This document shows, in pieces, positions 11,369-20,099 of a stretch of 64,000 nucleotides of DNA. How positions within the stretch are numbered: the stretch's first letter is position 1; every line of letters starts with the position of its first letter. A program made the translations under genes and the position numbers. Under the pieces are notes generated by a model. It saw nothing but the letters and a program-made list of their open reading frames with translations, did no database searches and was not told where the DNA came from. The DNA is from Pseudoduganella namucuonensis (GTDB lineage Bacteria; Pseudomonadota; Gammaproteobacteria; Burkholderiales; Burkholderiaceae_D), in contig NZ_FPBO01000013.1 of assembly GCF_900116645.1 (NCBI RefSeq), forward strand, positions 108,837-172,836, read 5' to 3'.

Positions 11369-13414
11369 ATGGCACCAACTCTGCAAAGCCTGATCGCCGG
11401 CCAATGGCATGGCAAGGAAGCCGCCACGCCGCTGCACAGCGCCCTGAACAACAGCCTGATCTACCACACCCACGCGGAGGCGATCGACTTCGCCGAAGCC
11501 GTGACCTACGCCCGCAAGACCGGCGTGCCGGCGCTGATGAAACTGGACTTCCAGCAGCGCGCGCAGCGCCTGAAGGCGCTGGCCACCTACCTGATGGAGC
11601 GCAAGGAGGAGCTGTACAAGATCTCGCACCTCACCGGCGCCACCCGCGCCGACAGCTGGGTGGACGTGGAAGGCGGCATCGGCACCCTGTTCGCCTACGC
11701 CAGCATGGGCAGCCGCGAACTGCCCTCGTCCAACGTGCTGCACGAGGGCCCGGCCATGGCGCTGGGCAAGCGCGGCGGCTTCGCCGGCACCCACATCCTG
11801 GTGCCGCGCGGCGGCCTGGCGGTGCACATCAACGCCTTCAACTTCCCCATCTGGGGCCTGCTGGAAAAGTTCGCGCCCAGCTTCCTGGCCGCCATGCCCT
11901 GCATCGGCAAGCCCGCCACCGCCACCAGCTACCTGACCGAGGCGGTGGTGCGCATGGCGCATGAATCCGGCCTGCTGCCGGAAGGCGCGCTGCAGCTGGT
12001 GATCGGCAGCACCGGCGACCTGCTGGACCGCTTGTCCGGCGCCGACGTGGTGACCTTCACCGGCTCCGCCGACACCGCCGCGAAGCTGCGCACCAACCGC
12101 AACCTGATCGCCAACTCGGTGCCTTTCACCGCCGAGGCGGACTCGCTGAACTGCGCCATCCTGGCGCCGGACGTGACGCCGGACGATCCCGAGTTCGACC
12201 TGTTCGTCAAGGAAGTGGCGCGCGAGATGACCGGCAAGGCCGGCCAGAAGTGCACCGCCATCCGCCGCATCATCGTGCCGCGCGACCGCGTGGACGCGGT
12301 GGCCGAGCGCCTGCGCGAGCGGCTGGCGAAGGTCACCGTCGGCGACCCGTCGGTGGAGGGCGTGCGCATGGGCGCGTTGGCCTCCAGGGACCAGCAGCGC
12401 GATGTCGCCGAGCGTGTGGCCTTGCTCTCGCGGGGCAACGAGGTGGTGTTCGGCGCGAACGACGGCTTCAAGTTGATCGGCGAGGGCGTGGCCGAGGGCG
12501 CGTTCTTCCCGCCGACGCTGCTGCTGTGCCGCGACGCGCGCGCCAACGACGCGGTGCACGACGTGGAGGCCTTCGGCCCCGTCAGCACCATGATGACTTA
12601 CGAGGGCATCGATGAGGCGCTGGACCTGGCCGCGCGCGGCAAGGGCAGCCTGGTGAGCACGCTGGTGACCAAGGATCCGAAGATCGCCGCCTACGCGGTG
12701 CCGATGGCGGCGGCCTCGCACGGCCGCGTGCACATCCTGGACCGTGAGTCGTCGGTGGACTCCACCGGCCACGGCTCGCCGCTGCCGCAGCTGAAGCACG
12801 GCGGTCCCGGCCGCGCGGGCGGCGGCGAGGAGCTGGGCGGCATCCGCGCTGTGCGCCACTTCCTGCAGCGCGCGGCGGTGCAGGGCTCGCCGACCATGCT
12901 GGCGGCGGTGACGGGTGAATACGTGCGCGGCGCGGCCGTGCGCGAAAGCGAGCTGCATCCCTTCCGCAAGCACTTCGAGGACCTGCAAATGGGCGACTCG
13001 CTGCTGACGCACCGCCGCACCGTGAGCGAGGCGGACATCGTCAACTTCGGCGGCGTCTCGGGCGACTACTTCTACATGCACTTCGACGAGATCGCCGCCA
13101 GGGACACGCAGTTCGGCAAGCGCATCGCGCACGGCTACTTCGTGCTGTCGGCGGCGGCGGGCCTGTTCGTGTCGCCCGCGCCGGGTCCGGTGCTGGCCAA
13201 CTACGGCCTGGACAACCTGCGCTTCATCACTCCGGTGGCGATCGGCGACACCATCCGCGCGCGCCTCACCTGCAAGCGCAAGGTCGACCGCAACCGCACC
13301 GACGACAAGGGCGTCGGCCAGGGCGTGGTGGCGTGGGACGTGCAGGTTACCAACCAGAACGACGAGCTGGTGGCCAGCTACGACATCCTGACGCTGGTGT
13401 CGAAGAAGGCTTGA
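11369..13414 (+). CDS. paaZ: PaaZ, bifunctional oxepin-CoA hydrolase / semialdehyde dehydrogenase
   Basis: 681 residues, the normal PaaZ length. The N-terminal aldehyde dehydrogenase domain (about 1-520) has Cys295 in GQKCTAIRR, the EADSLNCA glutamate and VTFTGSADTAAKL. The C-terminal MaoC-type hotdog hydratase domain (about 540-681) carries Asp566 and His571 in GDYFYMHFDE and IAHGYFVLSAAAGLF. It opens the oxepin-CoA ring and oxidises the resulting aldehyde to 3-oxo-5,6-dehydrosuberyl-CoA. It is the last gene of the + strand run and is convergent with the toxin gene, 9 bases away. Confidence 0.95.
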   Translation: MAPTLQSLIAGQWHGKEAATPLHSALNNSLIYHTHAEAIDFAEAVTYARKTGVPALMKLDFQQRAQRLKALATYLMERKEELYKISHLTGATRADSWVDVEGGIGTLFAYASMGSRELPSSNVLHEGPAMALGKRGGFAGTHILVPRGGLAVHINAFNFPIWGLLEKFAPSFLAAMPCIGKPATATSYLTEAVVRMAHESGLLPEGALQLVIGSTGDLLDRLSGADVVTFTGSADTAAKLRTNRNLIANSVPFTAEADSLNCAILAPDVTPDDPEFDLFVKEVAREMTGKAGQKCTAIRRIIVPRDRVDAVAERLRERLAKVTVGDPSVEGVRMGALASRDQQRDVAERVALLSRGNEVVFGANDGFKLIGEGVAEGAFFPPTLLLCRDARANDAVHDVEAFGPVSTMMTYEGIDEALDLAARGKGSLVSTLVTKDPKIAAYAVPMAAASHGRVHILDRESSVDSTGHGSPLPQLKHGGPGRAGGGEELGGIRAVRHFLQRAAVQGSPTMLAAVTGEYVRGAAVRESELHPFRKHFEDLQMGDSLLTHRRTVSEADIVNFGGVSGDYFYMHFDEIAARDTQFGKRIAHGYFVLSAAAGLFVSPAPGPVLANYGLDNLRFITPVAIGDTIRARLTCKRKVDRNRTDDKGVGQGVVAWDVQVTNQNDELVASYDILTLVSKKA

Positions 13415-13423
13415 GGCGAGGCC

Positions 13424-13780
13424 TCAGGCGGCCGGTTCGGGGTCCAGCGCGGCCTGGAGCCGCGCCATCGCGTCGGTGACGACTTCCACGGGCGCCGCTT
13501 CCACGAATTTGGCGTTGCGGGCGCGGTAGTCGAGAAAGCGCGCCTGGCTGACGATGGCCACGCCCTGGGTTTTCGTGCCGCTGCCCATCAGCGAAGTGGC
13601 CCAGCCGCGCACGCGGTCATAATTCCCGCCTTGCGTAATGGGCGCGACCAGGGCGCGGCCCTGCCGGTTTGATTCGGCGTTGGACAGGACCAGCACCGGG
13701 CGGCTGCCCTGGATTTCCGTGCCGAGAACCGGGTCCAGCGCCAACTGCAGTATATCGCCCTGCCGGGGGGCGCGCTTCAT
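13424..13780 (-). CDS. PemK/MazF/ChpB-family mRNA interferase toxin
   Basis: A 118-residue protein with the MazF/PemK fold pattern: GDILQLALDPVLGTEIQGSRPVLVLSN at the N-terminus (basic residue and GDI loop), ALVAPITQGG in the middle and VSQARFLDYRARNAKFV near the end. Family members are ribosome-independent endoribonucleases. It overlaps the antitoxin gene by 4 bases (13777-13780), the usual antitoxin-first order. The stop codon lies in a 6-base palindrome shared with the converging paaZ stop (13412-13426). Confidence 0.9.
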   Translation of the reverse strand: MKRAPRQGDILQLALDPVLGTEIQGSRPVLVLSNAESNRQGRALVAPITQGGNYDRVRGWATSLMGSGTKTQGVAIVSQARFLDYRARNAKFVEAAPVEVVTDAMARLQAALDPEPAA

Positions 13781-14034
13781 TTCACTTCACTGCCGACGGC
13801 CGGCATCTCGTCCCATTCCCGTAGATCCTCTGGCATGGGGGCGGCCGGATCGCACATCGCATTCAGTTCGGCCGCCGTGTAGCGCGGCCGCTTGGCACGG
13901 ATCAGCAGGCCGTCCGGCGTCGCTTGCAGCGATACCGTCTGACCGACCGTGAATCCCAGTTCGCGCAGCAGAGGTTGCGGCAAGCTGATGCCGACCGAAT
14001 TGCCTTGCCGTCGTATGGTTGCTTCGCCTTCCAT
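13777..14034 (-). CDS. AbrB/MazE-type antitoxin of the PemK/ChpB pair
   Basis: An 85-residue protein with an N-terminal swapped-hairpin DNA-binding domain (IRRQGNSVGISLPQPLLREL, then FTVGQTVSLQ) and an acidic C-terminal tail (MPEDLREWDEM) suited to wrap the toxin. It resembles ChpS/MazE. It is presumed to bind the direct repeats just upstream (14052-14070) and repress its own operon. GGGGGAATGAA precedes the ATG. Confidence 0.88.
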   Translation of the reverse strand: MEGEATIRRQGNSVGISLPQPLLRELGFTVGQTVSLQATPDGLLIRAKRPRYTAAELNAMCDPAAPMPEDLREWDEMPAVGSEVK

Positions 14035-14051
14035 TTCATTCCCCCGCCGTC

Positions 14052-14099
14052 ATGTAATACGATGTAATACAGTTTAGGCGGCGGGTCTCGGGAAATCAA
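14052..14099 (-). promoter_or_regulatory. Candidate promoter and operator of the toxin-antitoxin operon
   Basis: Read on the minus strand, TTGATT (14099-14094) and TAAACT (14076-14071) are 17 bases apart and form a plausible sigma-70 promoter. Directly downstream lies a 9-base direct repeat, ATGTAATAC on + (14052-14060 and 14062-14070), separated by one base and ending 18 bases before the antitoxin ATG. A 12-base palindrome TATTGCGCAATA (14115-14126) lies further upstream. The arrangement fits autoregulation by the antitoxin; binding is inferred. Confidence 0.4.
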
Positions 14100-14146
14100 A
14101 TGTGACGGCGACGTTATTGCGCAATAGCAAGAACATGGCCTCAGAG

Positions 14147-15376
14147 CTACCTGTTCAGCCCGAACGGATCGTCGATGCTGTGGGCCGGTTCGGTGAACCA
14201 TTTGGGGCCGCCGGCCGTCATGTGGAAATGGTCCTCGTGGCGGATGCCGAATTCGCCGGGGATGCAGATCATCGGCTCGTTCGAGAAGCACATGCCCACG
14301 TCCAGCGGCGTGGCGTCGCCGCCCACCAGGTAGGGCCATTCGTGGACGTCCAGGCCGATGCCGTGGCCGGTGCGGTGCGGCAGGCCTGGCAGCTTGTAGC
14401 CGGGACCGTAGCCGTCCTCCTCCAGCGCGCGGCGCGCGGCGAAATCCACCTCCTGGCAGGGCACGCCCAGCCGCGCGGCGGCGAAGGCGGCGGCTTGCGC
14501 CTTCTTCTCGCTGTTCCACACGCCGCGCTGACGCGCCGTCGGCTCGCCGTACACGTAGGTCCGGGTGATGTCCGAGATGTAGTTGTGCACCTTGCAGCCG
14601 GTGTCGATCAGCACCATGTCGCTCTGTTTCAGCGTCTGCACGTAGCTCACGCCGTGCGGATAGGCGGTGGCCTCGCCGAACAGCACGATCACGAAATAGG
14701 AACCGGAGGCGCCCACCTTACGGTGCGCGCGGGCGATGAATTCCTCCACCTCCACGGTGGTGATCCCCTCGCGTAGCATGCTGGCGGTGGCGACGTGCAC
14801 CGCCAGCGTCATGTCCTTGGCGCGCTGCATCAGCGCGATCTCGGCGGCCGATTTGCGGGTGCGACAGTGCGCCGTGACGGCACGCGCGTTCTCCAGCGCG
14901 TAGCCTTCCGCCAGCGGACGGATGCCGTCGTAGATGAAGAAGGCGGCGCTTTCGCAGATGCCCACGCGCGGCGGCCGCGCGGCGTCGGGCGCGACGCCCA
15001 TGCGCGCCAGCGTGGCGATGAACAGCTGGTAGGGGCTTTCGTGCTCGTCCCAGCCATTGACATTGCCCTTCACCAGCATGAAGTCCAGCAGCGTGCTTTC
15101 CTCGAACGCGGGCGCGATGTATTCGAGTTCGCCCTGCGCCGGCAGGATGGCGCCGACCATGCGTTCGCTCGGATGCCAGCGGGTGCCGGTGAAGTACAGC
15201 AGGTTGGAACCCGCGTTGATGTAGATGGCGGCGATGCCCTGGGCGCGCATGAAGGCCTGCGCCTTGGCGATGCGTTGCAGGTGTTCGTCCTTGCCGATAG
15301 GGGTGGCGCCTTCCATCATGTTGGACAGGGACGCCAGTGCTTGTTCCGCGGTTTTGCCGCCTACGCCTATGGTCAT
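14147..15376 (-). CDS. M24-family aminopeptidase P/proline dipeptidase-like metallohydrolase
   Basis: 409 residues. The N-terminal creatinase-like domain is followed by a C-terminal pita-bread domain with metal ligands in DTGCKVHNYISDITRTY (two Asp), TGHGIGLDVHEWPY (His), CFSNEPMI (Glu) and FGIRHEDHF (Glu). All five ligand positions appear present, so it should be an active Xaa-Pro-type peptidase. There is no signal peptide. AGGAGGAG spaced 5 bases from the ATG at 15376 fixes the start. The neighbours do not suggest a specific peptide substrate. Confidence 0.88.
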   Translation of the reverse strand: MTIGVGGKTAEQALASLSNMMEGATPIGKDEHLQRIAKAQAFMRAQGIAAIYINAGSNLLYFTGTRWHPSERMVGAILPAQGELEYIAPAFEESTLLDFMLVKGNVNGWDEHESPYQLFIATLARMGVAPDAARPPRVGICESAAFFIYDGIRPLAEGYALENARAVTAHCRTRKSAAEIALMQRAKDMTLAVHVATASMLREGITTVEVEEFIARAHRKVGASGSYFVIVLFGEATAYPHGVSYVQTLKQSDMVLIDTGCKVHNYISDITRTYVYGEPTARQRGVWNSEKKAQAAAFAAARLGVPCQEVDFAARRALEEDGYGPGYKLPGLPHRTGHGIGLDVHEWPYLVGGDATPLDVGMCFSNEPMICIPGEFGIRHEDHFHMTAGGPKWFTEPAHSIDDPFGLNR

Positions 15377-15467
15377 GTGCTTCTCCTCCTGATAAGTGGC
15401 GAGGATGATAGCAGTTCCGGCGCGGCGAAAAAACGCCATCGGCGCGGTTTTCGAGGTCCTGTGCCGA

Positions 15468-15998
15468 TTAGGTTTTTGGCGGTGCGGAATTCGGCATAGC
15501 GGGCGCGTTCGGCCCGGCCGGTGGCGCGTTCGTGAACATGTCGGCCGGATAGGTGAACAGCCAGTCGGCGTAGCGCGCCTTCTTGTGCAGCATGCGGTCC
15601 TCCTCGTGGAAGCCGCCCTGCTTGATGGGCTGCAGCTCGGACAGCGAATGCACGCCGACGATGCGGCCCTGCTGTCGTATCAGCCCCCATTCGGCCTTGC
15701 CGGTGACGGGGTCCGCGTACAGGCGGCGCAGGTGGCGTTTGGCGCCGGGATAGCGCGGGTCCTTCAGCAGTTCCTCCAGCGTGAGCGGATACTGGGCCAC
15801 GCCGCCCGCGCCCTTGGCCTCGTGGTAGCGGCCCAGCGCCTGGCGGAACTCGTGGCCGACGAACAGCAGTTGCGCCTCCTTGTCGCGCCGCGCGGCGGTG
15901 GCGTACAGCTCGGAGCCGATGACCAGGCTGGCGCCCATGAAGCCGATCAGCATCAGGGTCCAAATGTAGGCGAAGCCGCCGCAGTGCCGTCGCCTCAT
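15468..15998 (-). CDS. Type II secretion/type IV pilus-like minor pseudopilin (lacks Glu5)
   Basis: A 176-residue protein with a short basic leader (MRRRHCGG) and a long hydrophobic N-terminal helix, FAYIWTLMLIGFMGASLVIG, like class III signal proteins. Position 5 after the presumed G/F cleavage is Trp, not Glu. In type II systems this is a trait of the tip pseudopilin GspK, though GspK is much longer. The rest (KGAGGVAQYPLTLEELLKDP) resembles GspG-type globular domains. It overlaps the preceding gene by ATGA (15995-15998). It is the last gene of the ten-gene operon. Confidence 0.7.
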   Translation of the reverse strand: MRRRHCGGFAYIWTLMLIGFMGASLVIGSELYATAARRDKEAQLLFVGHEFRQALGRYHEAKGAGGVAQYPLTLEELLKDPRYPGAKRHLRRLYADPVTGKAEWGLIRQQGRIVGVHSLSELQPIKQGGFHEEDRMLHKKARYADWLFTYPADMFTNAPPAGPNAPAMPNSAPPKT

Positions 15999-16390
15999 AG
16001 CTGCGCGTAGGGCGTGCCGTCGCGCGCGTTGCCCTTGGCGCCGCTGCGCACGTCGGCGATGCCGGACTTTTCGCTGTCGCGCGGGTTCACGGGCTGCCAG
16101 GTCTTGTCGGACTCCGTCACGGGATCCAGCGGAATGGCGCGGAAGTAGTGGTGCGTGACCAGGTCCGCCAGCGCGGCCGGATACTCGCCCTTGTCGGCGT
16201 AAAACCGGTCTATGCCCACGCGCAGCACCTTGAGGTTTTCCTTCAGCGCGGCCTCCCTGGATTTTTCGACCGAGCCGAAATAGCGCGGCAGCGCCACCGT
16301 CAGCAACAGGGAAATAATGGCCAGCACCACCAGCAATTCGATCAGCGTGAATCCCCGCTCGCGGATTCGTATGCGCATATGTTTCACCAT
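15995..16390 (-). CDS. Prepilin-type pseudopilin, GspG-like
   Basis: A 131-residue protein with the cleavage/methylation motif RG-FTLIELLVVLAIISLLL at its N-terminus, including Glu5. A GspG-like domain follows (VLRVGIDRFYADKGEYPAALADL, AIPLDPVT). The start at 16390 overlaps the upstream stop by 7 bases; Met5 at 16378 is an alternative. It should be processed by a prepilin peptidase, which is not encoded in this operon. Confidence 0.82.
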   Translation of the reverse strand: MVKHMRIRIRERGFTLIELLVVLAIISLLLTVALPRYFGSVEKSREAALKENLKVLRVGIDRFYADKGEYPAALADLVTHHYFRAIPLDPVTESDKTWQPVNPRDSEKSGIADVRSGAKGNARDGTPYAQL

Positions 16391-16854
16391 GATTTGAGGG
16401 GAATGCCGTTCAGGCCCGTCTTGTCCGAGCGCGACGACACGTCGAACACGTCCTCGCCCTCCGATGGATTGTCCGGCGGCGAGGCGTAGGCGCGCTTGGC
16501 CCAGGTGGCGGCGGCGGCGGTGTCGGCCGGGGCGAATGGATCGCGTGGAACGCGGCGCAGGAAGTAGAGCATCTGCTTGCGCGGGTGGCGCTGGTCCGGC
16601 ACGCCCTCCACCAGGTCCTCCAGCTTCTTCGGGAAGCCGGATTCGCCCAGGTTCAGCTTGATGTTGCCGTTGTCCGCCGCGCGCTTGTAGGCGTCGATGG
16701 CTATACGCAGCTCCACCAGCGCGCCGCGCAGCTCGCGCTCCTTCTCGCGCTGCACGGCCACCTGCGCCATCGGCACGGCGACCGAGGCCAGCACGCCCAT
16801 GATGGCCAGCGTCACCATCAGTTCGATAAAGGTGAAGCCGCGCTGCGCATGCAT
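16384..16854 (-). CDS. Prepilin-type pseudopilin, GspG-like
   Basis: 156 residues from the ATG at 16854, which gives a 6-residue leader MHAQRG before FTFIELMVTLAIMGVLASVA (Glu5 present). An in-frame start at 16878 would overlap the secretin gene. The segments LVELRIAIDAYKRAADNG and VPRDPFAP are GspG-like. The likely role is a subunit of a periplasmic pseudopilus. It begins 1 base after the secretin stop. Confidence 0.82.
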   Translation of the reverse strand: MHAQRGFTFIELMVTLAIMGVLASVAVPMAQVAVQREKERELRGALVELRIAIDAYKRAADNGNIKLNLGESGFPKKLEDLVEGVPDQRHPRKQMLYFLRRVPRDPFAPADTAAAATWAKRAYASPPDNPSEGEDVFDVSSRSDKTGLNGIPLKSW

Positions 16855-16855
16855 G

Positions 16856-18856
16856 TCACTGGCCCTTCTTCGGCGCATTGGGCGCGGGGCCTGCGGGCTC
16901 CGGCTTGGCCGAGGTGGGTGGCTGGGCGAAGGCGCCCGCCGCTTCCTCGCCGCCGGTCATGGGATTGGGGCGCGGCGGCGGCGGTTCGGCGGGCGCCTGG
17001 AGCGCCTGCATCGGTGTCTGGGCCTGCGGCACTTGCTGGGTTTGAAACGCCGGCGCGGCCGCAACGTCGCCGGCCAGCGGGCCGCGTCCACCCACGTTGG
17101 CCTCGGTCCCGGACAGGAATTCGGCGTCGCCCAAGTCTGGACGTCGAATGGAGCGCAACAGGCGCGGCGTGATCGACAGCACGATCTCGCTGCGCGAGCT
17201 GTCGTCCTTCTGGCTGCCGAACAGGCGGTTCAGCACCGGCAGCTCGCCCACGCCCGGCACCTTGCTGCCCACGCTGCGGTCCTCGTCGCTGATCAGGCCC
17301 GCCAGCACCTGGGTCTCGCCGTCCCGCAGCCGCAGCACGGTGGAGGCGCTGCGCGTGCCAATCTGGTAGGCCTGCGTGCCGGACTTGCTGACCACTTCCT
17401 TGACCACGTTGCTGACCTCGAGGTTGATCTTGATGGCCACCTCGTCGTCCAGGTGGATGTTGGGTTCCACGTCCAGCTTCAGGCCCACGTCCACGTAATT
17501 CACGCTGTCCGAACTCACGCCGTTGTTGGTGGTGACGGTGATGACGGGCACGCGGTCGCCGATCAGCACCTTGGCCTTGTCCTTGTTGCGCACGCGGATG
17601 CGCGGATTGGCCAGGATGTTGCTGTCCGAGTCGGACTTGTTGGCGTTGAGCGTGGTGGCGCCCAGCGCCAGGTTGATGTTGCCGCCGTTGATGTGCCGCA
17701 GGTCCGACACTTTCAGGCCGCCGAATCCAAGGCCGGAACCGGCGCCGGCGCCAGCCAGCGTCAGCGTGGCCTTGTCCGGCCAGGCGATGCCCAGCTCCTG
17801 CAGGCGCGTGCGTTTCACCTCCAGCACCTCCACCTCCAGCATCACCTCCGGGTCCGCCAGGTCCTGCACGGCGATGATGCGCTCGGCCATGCGCACCATG
17901 TCCGGCGTGTCGCGCATGATGATGATGCCCACGCGCTCGTCGGTGACGATGTCGCGCGCCTTGAGCAGGGTTTTCAGCGTGAACGCCACCTGCTTGACGT
18001 CCGCGTTGGCGATGAAGAAGGTGCGCACCAGCAGCTGCTGGTAGTCTTTCACCTTTTGCGCCGTGTTGGGGTAGATGGTGATGGAGCGCTCACCCGTCAC
18101 GCTCTGTTCCAGCTGGTTGGCGCCCAGCAGCATGGCGATGGCTTCCTCGATGCTGGCGTCGCGCACGGAGATGGTGGCGCGCAGCGCGGGATCGACCTCG
18201 CGGTCGAACACGAAATTCAGGCCGGAGACCTTGCCGATGAAGTCGAACACGGAGCGCAGCGGCGCGTCGCGGAACTGCAAGGTCACGGGCTTGCGGTAGG
18301 CCGCCGCCAGCCGGCCGGCGCCGGATTTATGGCGCGCCTGCTCGTCGGCGATGCGGGCTTTCAGTCGCAGCGCGTCGCGTTGATTCGGCTGCTCCTGCAG
18401 CACGGGCCGCAGCAGGTCCTGCGCGGCGGCCAGGTTGGCGTCGCCGCCGCGCTGCCGCAGCGCCTCGGCGTCGCCAACCATCGCGCGGTGGCGGCGGTCC
18501 TGCGCCGCCAGCGCGAGGCCCTGGCGCGAGACGGTGTTGTGCGGGTCGATGGCGAGCGCCTGCCGGTACAGCTCCTCGGCCTGGAGCAATGCGGCCTCTC
18601 CGCCTAGCGTGCGCTGGGTGTCGCCTTGGGCGTTCAGTTGGTTCACCAGCGCGGCTTTGCGGTTCAGCAGGGCGATGCGGTATTGGGCGTTGTGCGGGTC
18701 TTCGCGCGAGGCCTGTTCCAGCATGGCCAGGCCGGATTCCGTCCGGCCGGCGTCCAGCAGGGCGTTGGCCTCCTTGAAGGTTTGGCTGCCGGCGCAGGCG
18801 GCCAGCAGCGCGCTCATGGCCAGGACGGACAGGCGGGTGGCGGCGGTGTGGTTCAA
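16856..18856 (-). CDS. Secretin (GspD/PilQ/MshL-like) lipoprotein with N-terminal TPR region
   Basis: 666 residues. The lipobox LLAAC near residue 21 predicts an outer-membrane lipoprotein. About 160 residues of TPR-like helices follow (ALLDAGRTESGLAMLEQA, AEELYRQALAIDPHN), then an STN/N0 domain (LQFRDAPLRSVFDFIGKVSG), N1-type repeats and the secretin core (YVDVGLKLDVEPNIHLDDEV, TVLRLRDGETQVLAGLI, PGVGELPVLNRLFG, IVLSITPRLLR). The C-terminus is Pro-rich. It forms the outer-membrane pore of this machine. It overlaps the PilP/GspC-like gene by ATGA at 18853-18856. Confidence 0.9.
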   Translation of the reverse strand: MNHTAATRLSVLAMSALLAACAGSQTFKEANALLDAGRTESGLAMLEQASREDPHNAQYRIALLNRKAALVNQLNAQGDTQRTLGGEAALLQAEELYRQALAIDPHNTVSRQGLALAAQDRRHRAMVGDAEALRQRGGDANLAAAQDLLRPVLQEQPNQRDALRLKARIADEQARHKSGAGRLAAAYRKPVTLQFRDAPLRSVFDFIGKVSGLNFVFDREVDPALRATISVRDASIEEAIAMLLGANQLEQSVTGERSITIYPNTAQKVKDYQQLLVRTFFIANADVKQVAFTLKTLLKARDIVTDERVGIIIMRDTPDMVRMAERIIAVQDLADPEVMLEVEVLEVKRTRLQELGIAWPDKATLTLAGAGAGSGLGFGGLKVSDLRHINGGNINLALGATTLNANKSDSDSNILANPRIRVRNKDKAKVLIGDRVPVITVTTNNGVSSDSVNYVDVGLKLDVEPNIHLDDEVAIKINLEVSNVVKEVVSKSGTQAYQIGTRSASTVLRLRDGETQVLAGLISDEDRSVGSKVPGVGELPVLNRLFGSQKDDSSRSEIVLSITPRLLRSIRRPDLGDAEFLSGTEANVGGRGPLAGDVAAAPAFQTQQVPQAQTPMQALQAPAEPPPPRPNPMTGGEEAAGAFAQPPTSAKPEPAGPAPNAPKKGQ

Positions 18857-19518
18857 TTCGTGTCCCCTGTTGCGATTGTGTGTTTCTGGTTGAGCGGCAG
18901 ATGGGTGAAGGTCAGCGTGCCGCCGCTGGCGGCATCCAGGCGGTAGCCGCCCCCCGCCTTGTCGCCCACCGTGTCGCCGACGCGAGCGACGATGTTCTGG
19001 TCGTCCATTTGCAGGAACCAGGCGGTCTTGCCGTCCTCGATGAAGTGGCCCAGTACCTGGAAGGGCAGGGCCGCGGCGTCGTCCTTCCGGACTGGCAGCT
19101 GTCCTGGTTGCGGCGCGTGCGCGGCGGCGGGTTTGAGCGGCGCCTCGGGCAGCCAGCCGCCGCCCGCGAACAACGCGGCCGGTTCCTCGTCGGCCACGCG
19201 GCGCTGGATTTGCAGTTCGGGCGGGATGGCGGGGGCGTCGCCGGCTTCGGCGGAGGCGCCGGGAGCGGGGCCCGCGTGAGCGGGTGGCTGTGCCGGGTCG
19301 TCATTAGGCGCTCCGTGCCGCCCCGCCTCCTGCGCTCCGTGCCACCCGGCGTCCAGCGCTCCGTGCCGAGCCGCGTCCGGCGCATGGCTGGGCGCGTGCG
19401 GCGGCATCGCTCCGGTGTTGGCGGCCGCGGGCGATACCACCAGCCCCTCGTCGTCAGGCGCGAACCACACCAGCAGCGCGGTGGCCGCCGCCGCCACGCC
19501 GATGGCCATTTTCCTCAT
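18853..19518 (-). CDS. PilP/GspC-like inner-membrane to secretin connector (putative)
   Basis: A 221-residue protein with one N-terminal membrane segment (MAIGVAAAATALLVWFA). A long Ala/Pro/His/Gly-rich linker contains three 8-residue repeats encoded by a 24-bp tandem repeat. The C-terminal beta-domain (FQVLGHFIEDGKTAWFLQMD, VGDTVGDKAGGGYRL) resembles the homology region of GspC/PilP that docks to the secretin N0 domain. It starts in an ATGA overlap at 19515-19518 and sits directly before the secretin gene. Family assignment is by position and pattern, not strong identity. Confidence 0.6.
   Translation of the reverse strand: MRKMAIGVAAAATALLVWFAPDDEGLVVSPAAANTGAMPPHAPSHAPDAARHGALDAGWHGAQEAGRHGAPNDDPAQPPAHAGPAPGASAEAGDAPAIPPELQIQRRVADEEPAALFAGGGWLPEAPLKPAAAHAPQPGQLPVRKDDAAALPFQVLGHFIEDGKTAWFLQMDDQNIVARVGDTVGDKAGGGYRLDAASGGTLTFTHLPLNQKHTIATGDTN
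19308..19379. repeat. 24-bp tandem repeat, three units, inside the PilP/GspC-like gene
   Basis: The 12-base core GCGCTCCGTGCC occurs at 19308, 19332 and 19356, an exact 24-base period. It encodes (R/W)HGA-containing octapeptides in the linker. Copy-number change would lengthen or shorten the linker without shifting the frame. Confidence 0.8.
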
Positions 19519-20099
19519 CGCGCCACCTCCGCCTTGCGCACCAGCAGGATGAACTGGATGCGCGCGTCGACCTCGCCGGTGTCGACTCGGTCGCGCTTGA
19601 AGGCGACCGAGTCCAGGGTCAGCGTGGGCATGGCCTGCATCGCGTCCAGCAGGAAGGCCTGCGTGCTCGCGTAGTCCGCCTTCAAGGGCAGCGTGATCTG
19701 GTAGCGCAGGAATCCGGCGCGGGGCTCGGGCTGCGCCTTGTATTCGGCCTTGGCCAGCGGCACGTTGTGCTTCCGCGCCGTTTCCACCAGCGTTTGCAGC
19801 TGATCGGGGATGGCCGAATGCGCCGGCAGGTAGTTGTAGAACGCGGCCAGACCGTCGGCGGCGGTGGGGACCTTGGGCACCGGTTGCATGGCGGCGTTGG
19901 CGGCGGCGGCCAGTTGCCGTTGCAGCGGCTGGTGGCGCTGTTCGAGCGTGCTGGCGTGCCAACGCAGCGCCAATGCGGCGGCCAGCAGGGCGATGCCCAG
20001 GGCGGCTCCGGGGCCTAGTTTGCTCCACAGCCGTTTGGCCTCCCAACCCGTGCGCTGGCCAAGATTGGAGGGTAGCCGCAGGGCGGCGCGGGATGTCAT
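19515..20099 (-). CDS. PilO/GspM-like inner-membrane protein
   Basis: 194 residues from the ATG at 20099 (ATGA overlap with the preceding gene); an in-frame ATG at 20108 is possible. One membrane helix (GAALGIALLAAALALRW) is followed by a short coiled coil (LEQRHQPLQRQLAAAANAA) and a ferredoxin-like domain ending FILLVRKAEV. This is the PilO/GspM architecture. It lies between the PilN-like and PilP-like genes in the conserved M-N-O-P order. Confidence 0.72.
   Translation of the reverse strand: MTSRAALRLPSNLGQRTGWEAKRLWSKLGPGAALGIALLAAALALRWHASTLEQRHQPLQRQLAAAANAAMQPVPKVPTAADGLAAFYNYLPAHSAIPDQLQTLVETARKHNVPLAKAEYKAQPEPRAGFLRYQITLPLKADYASTQAFLLDAMQAMPTLTLDSVAFKRDRVDTGEVDARIQFILLVRKAEVAR

Noticed and set aside
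16697..18607. 636-codon + strand frame opposite the secretin gene
   Set aside because: The secretin on the other strand has all family motifs; this frame has none.
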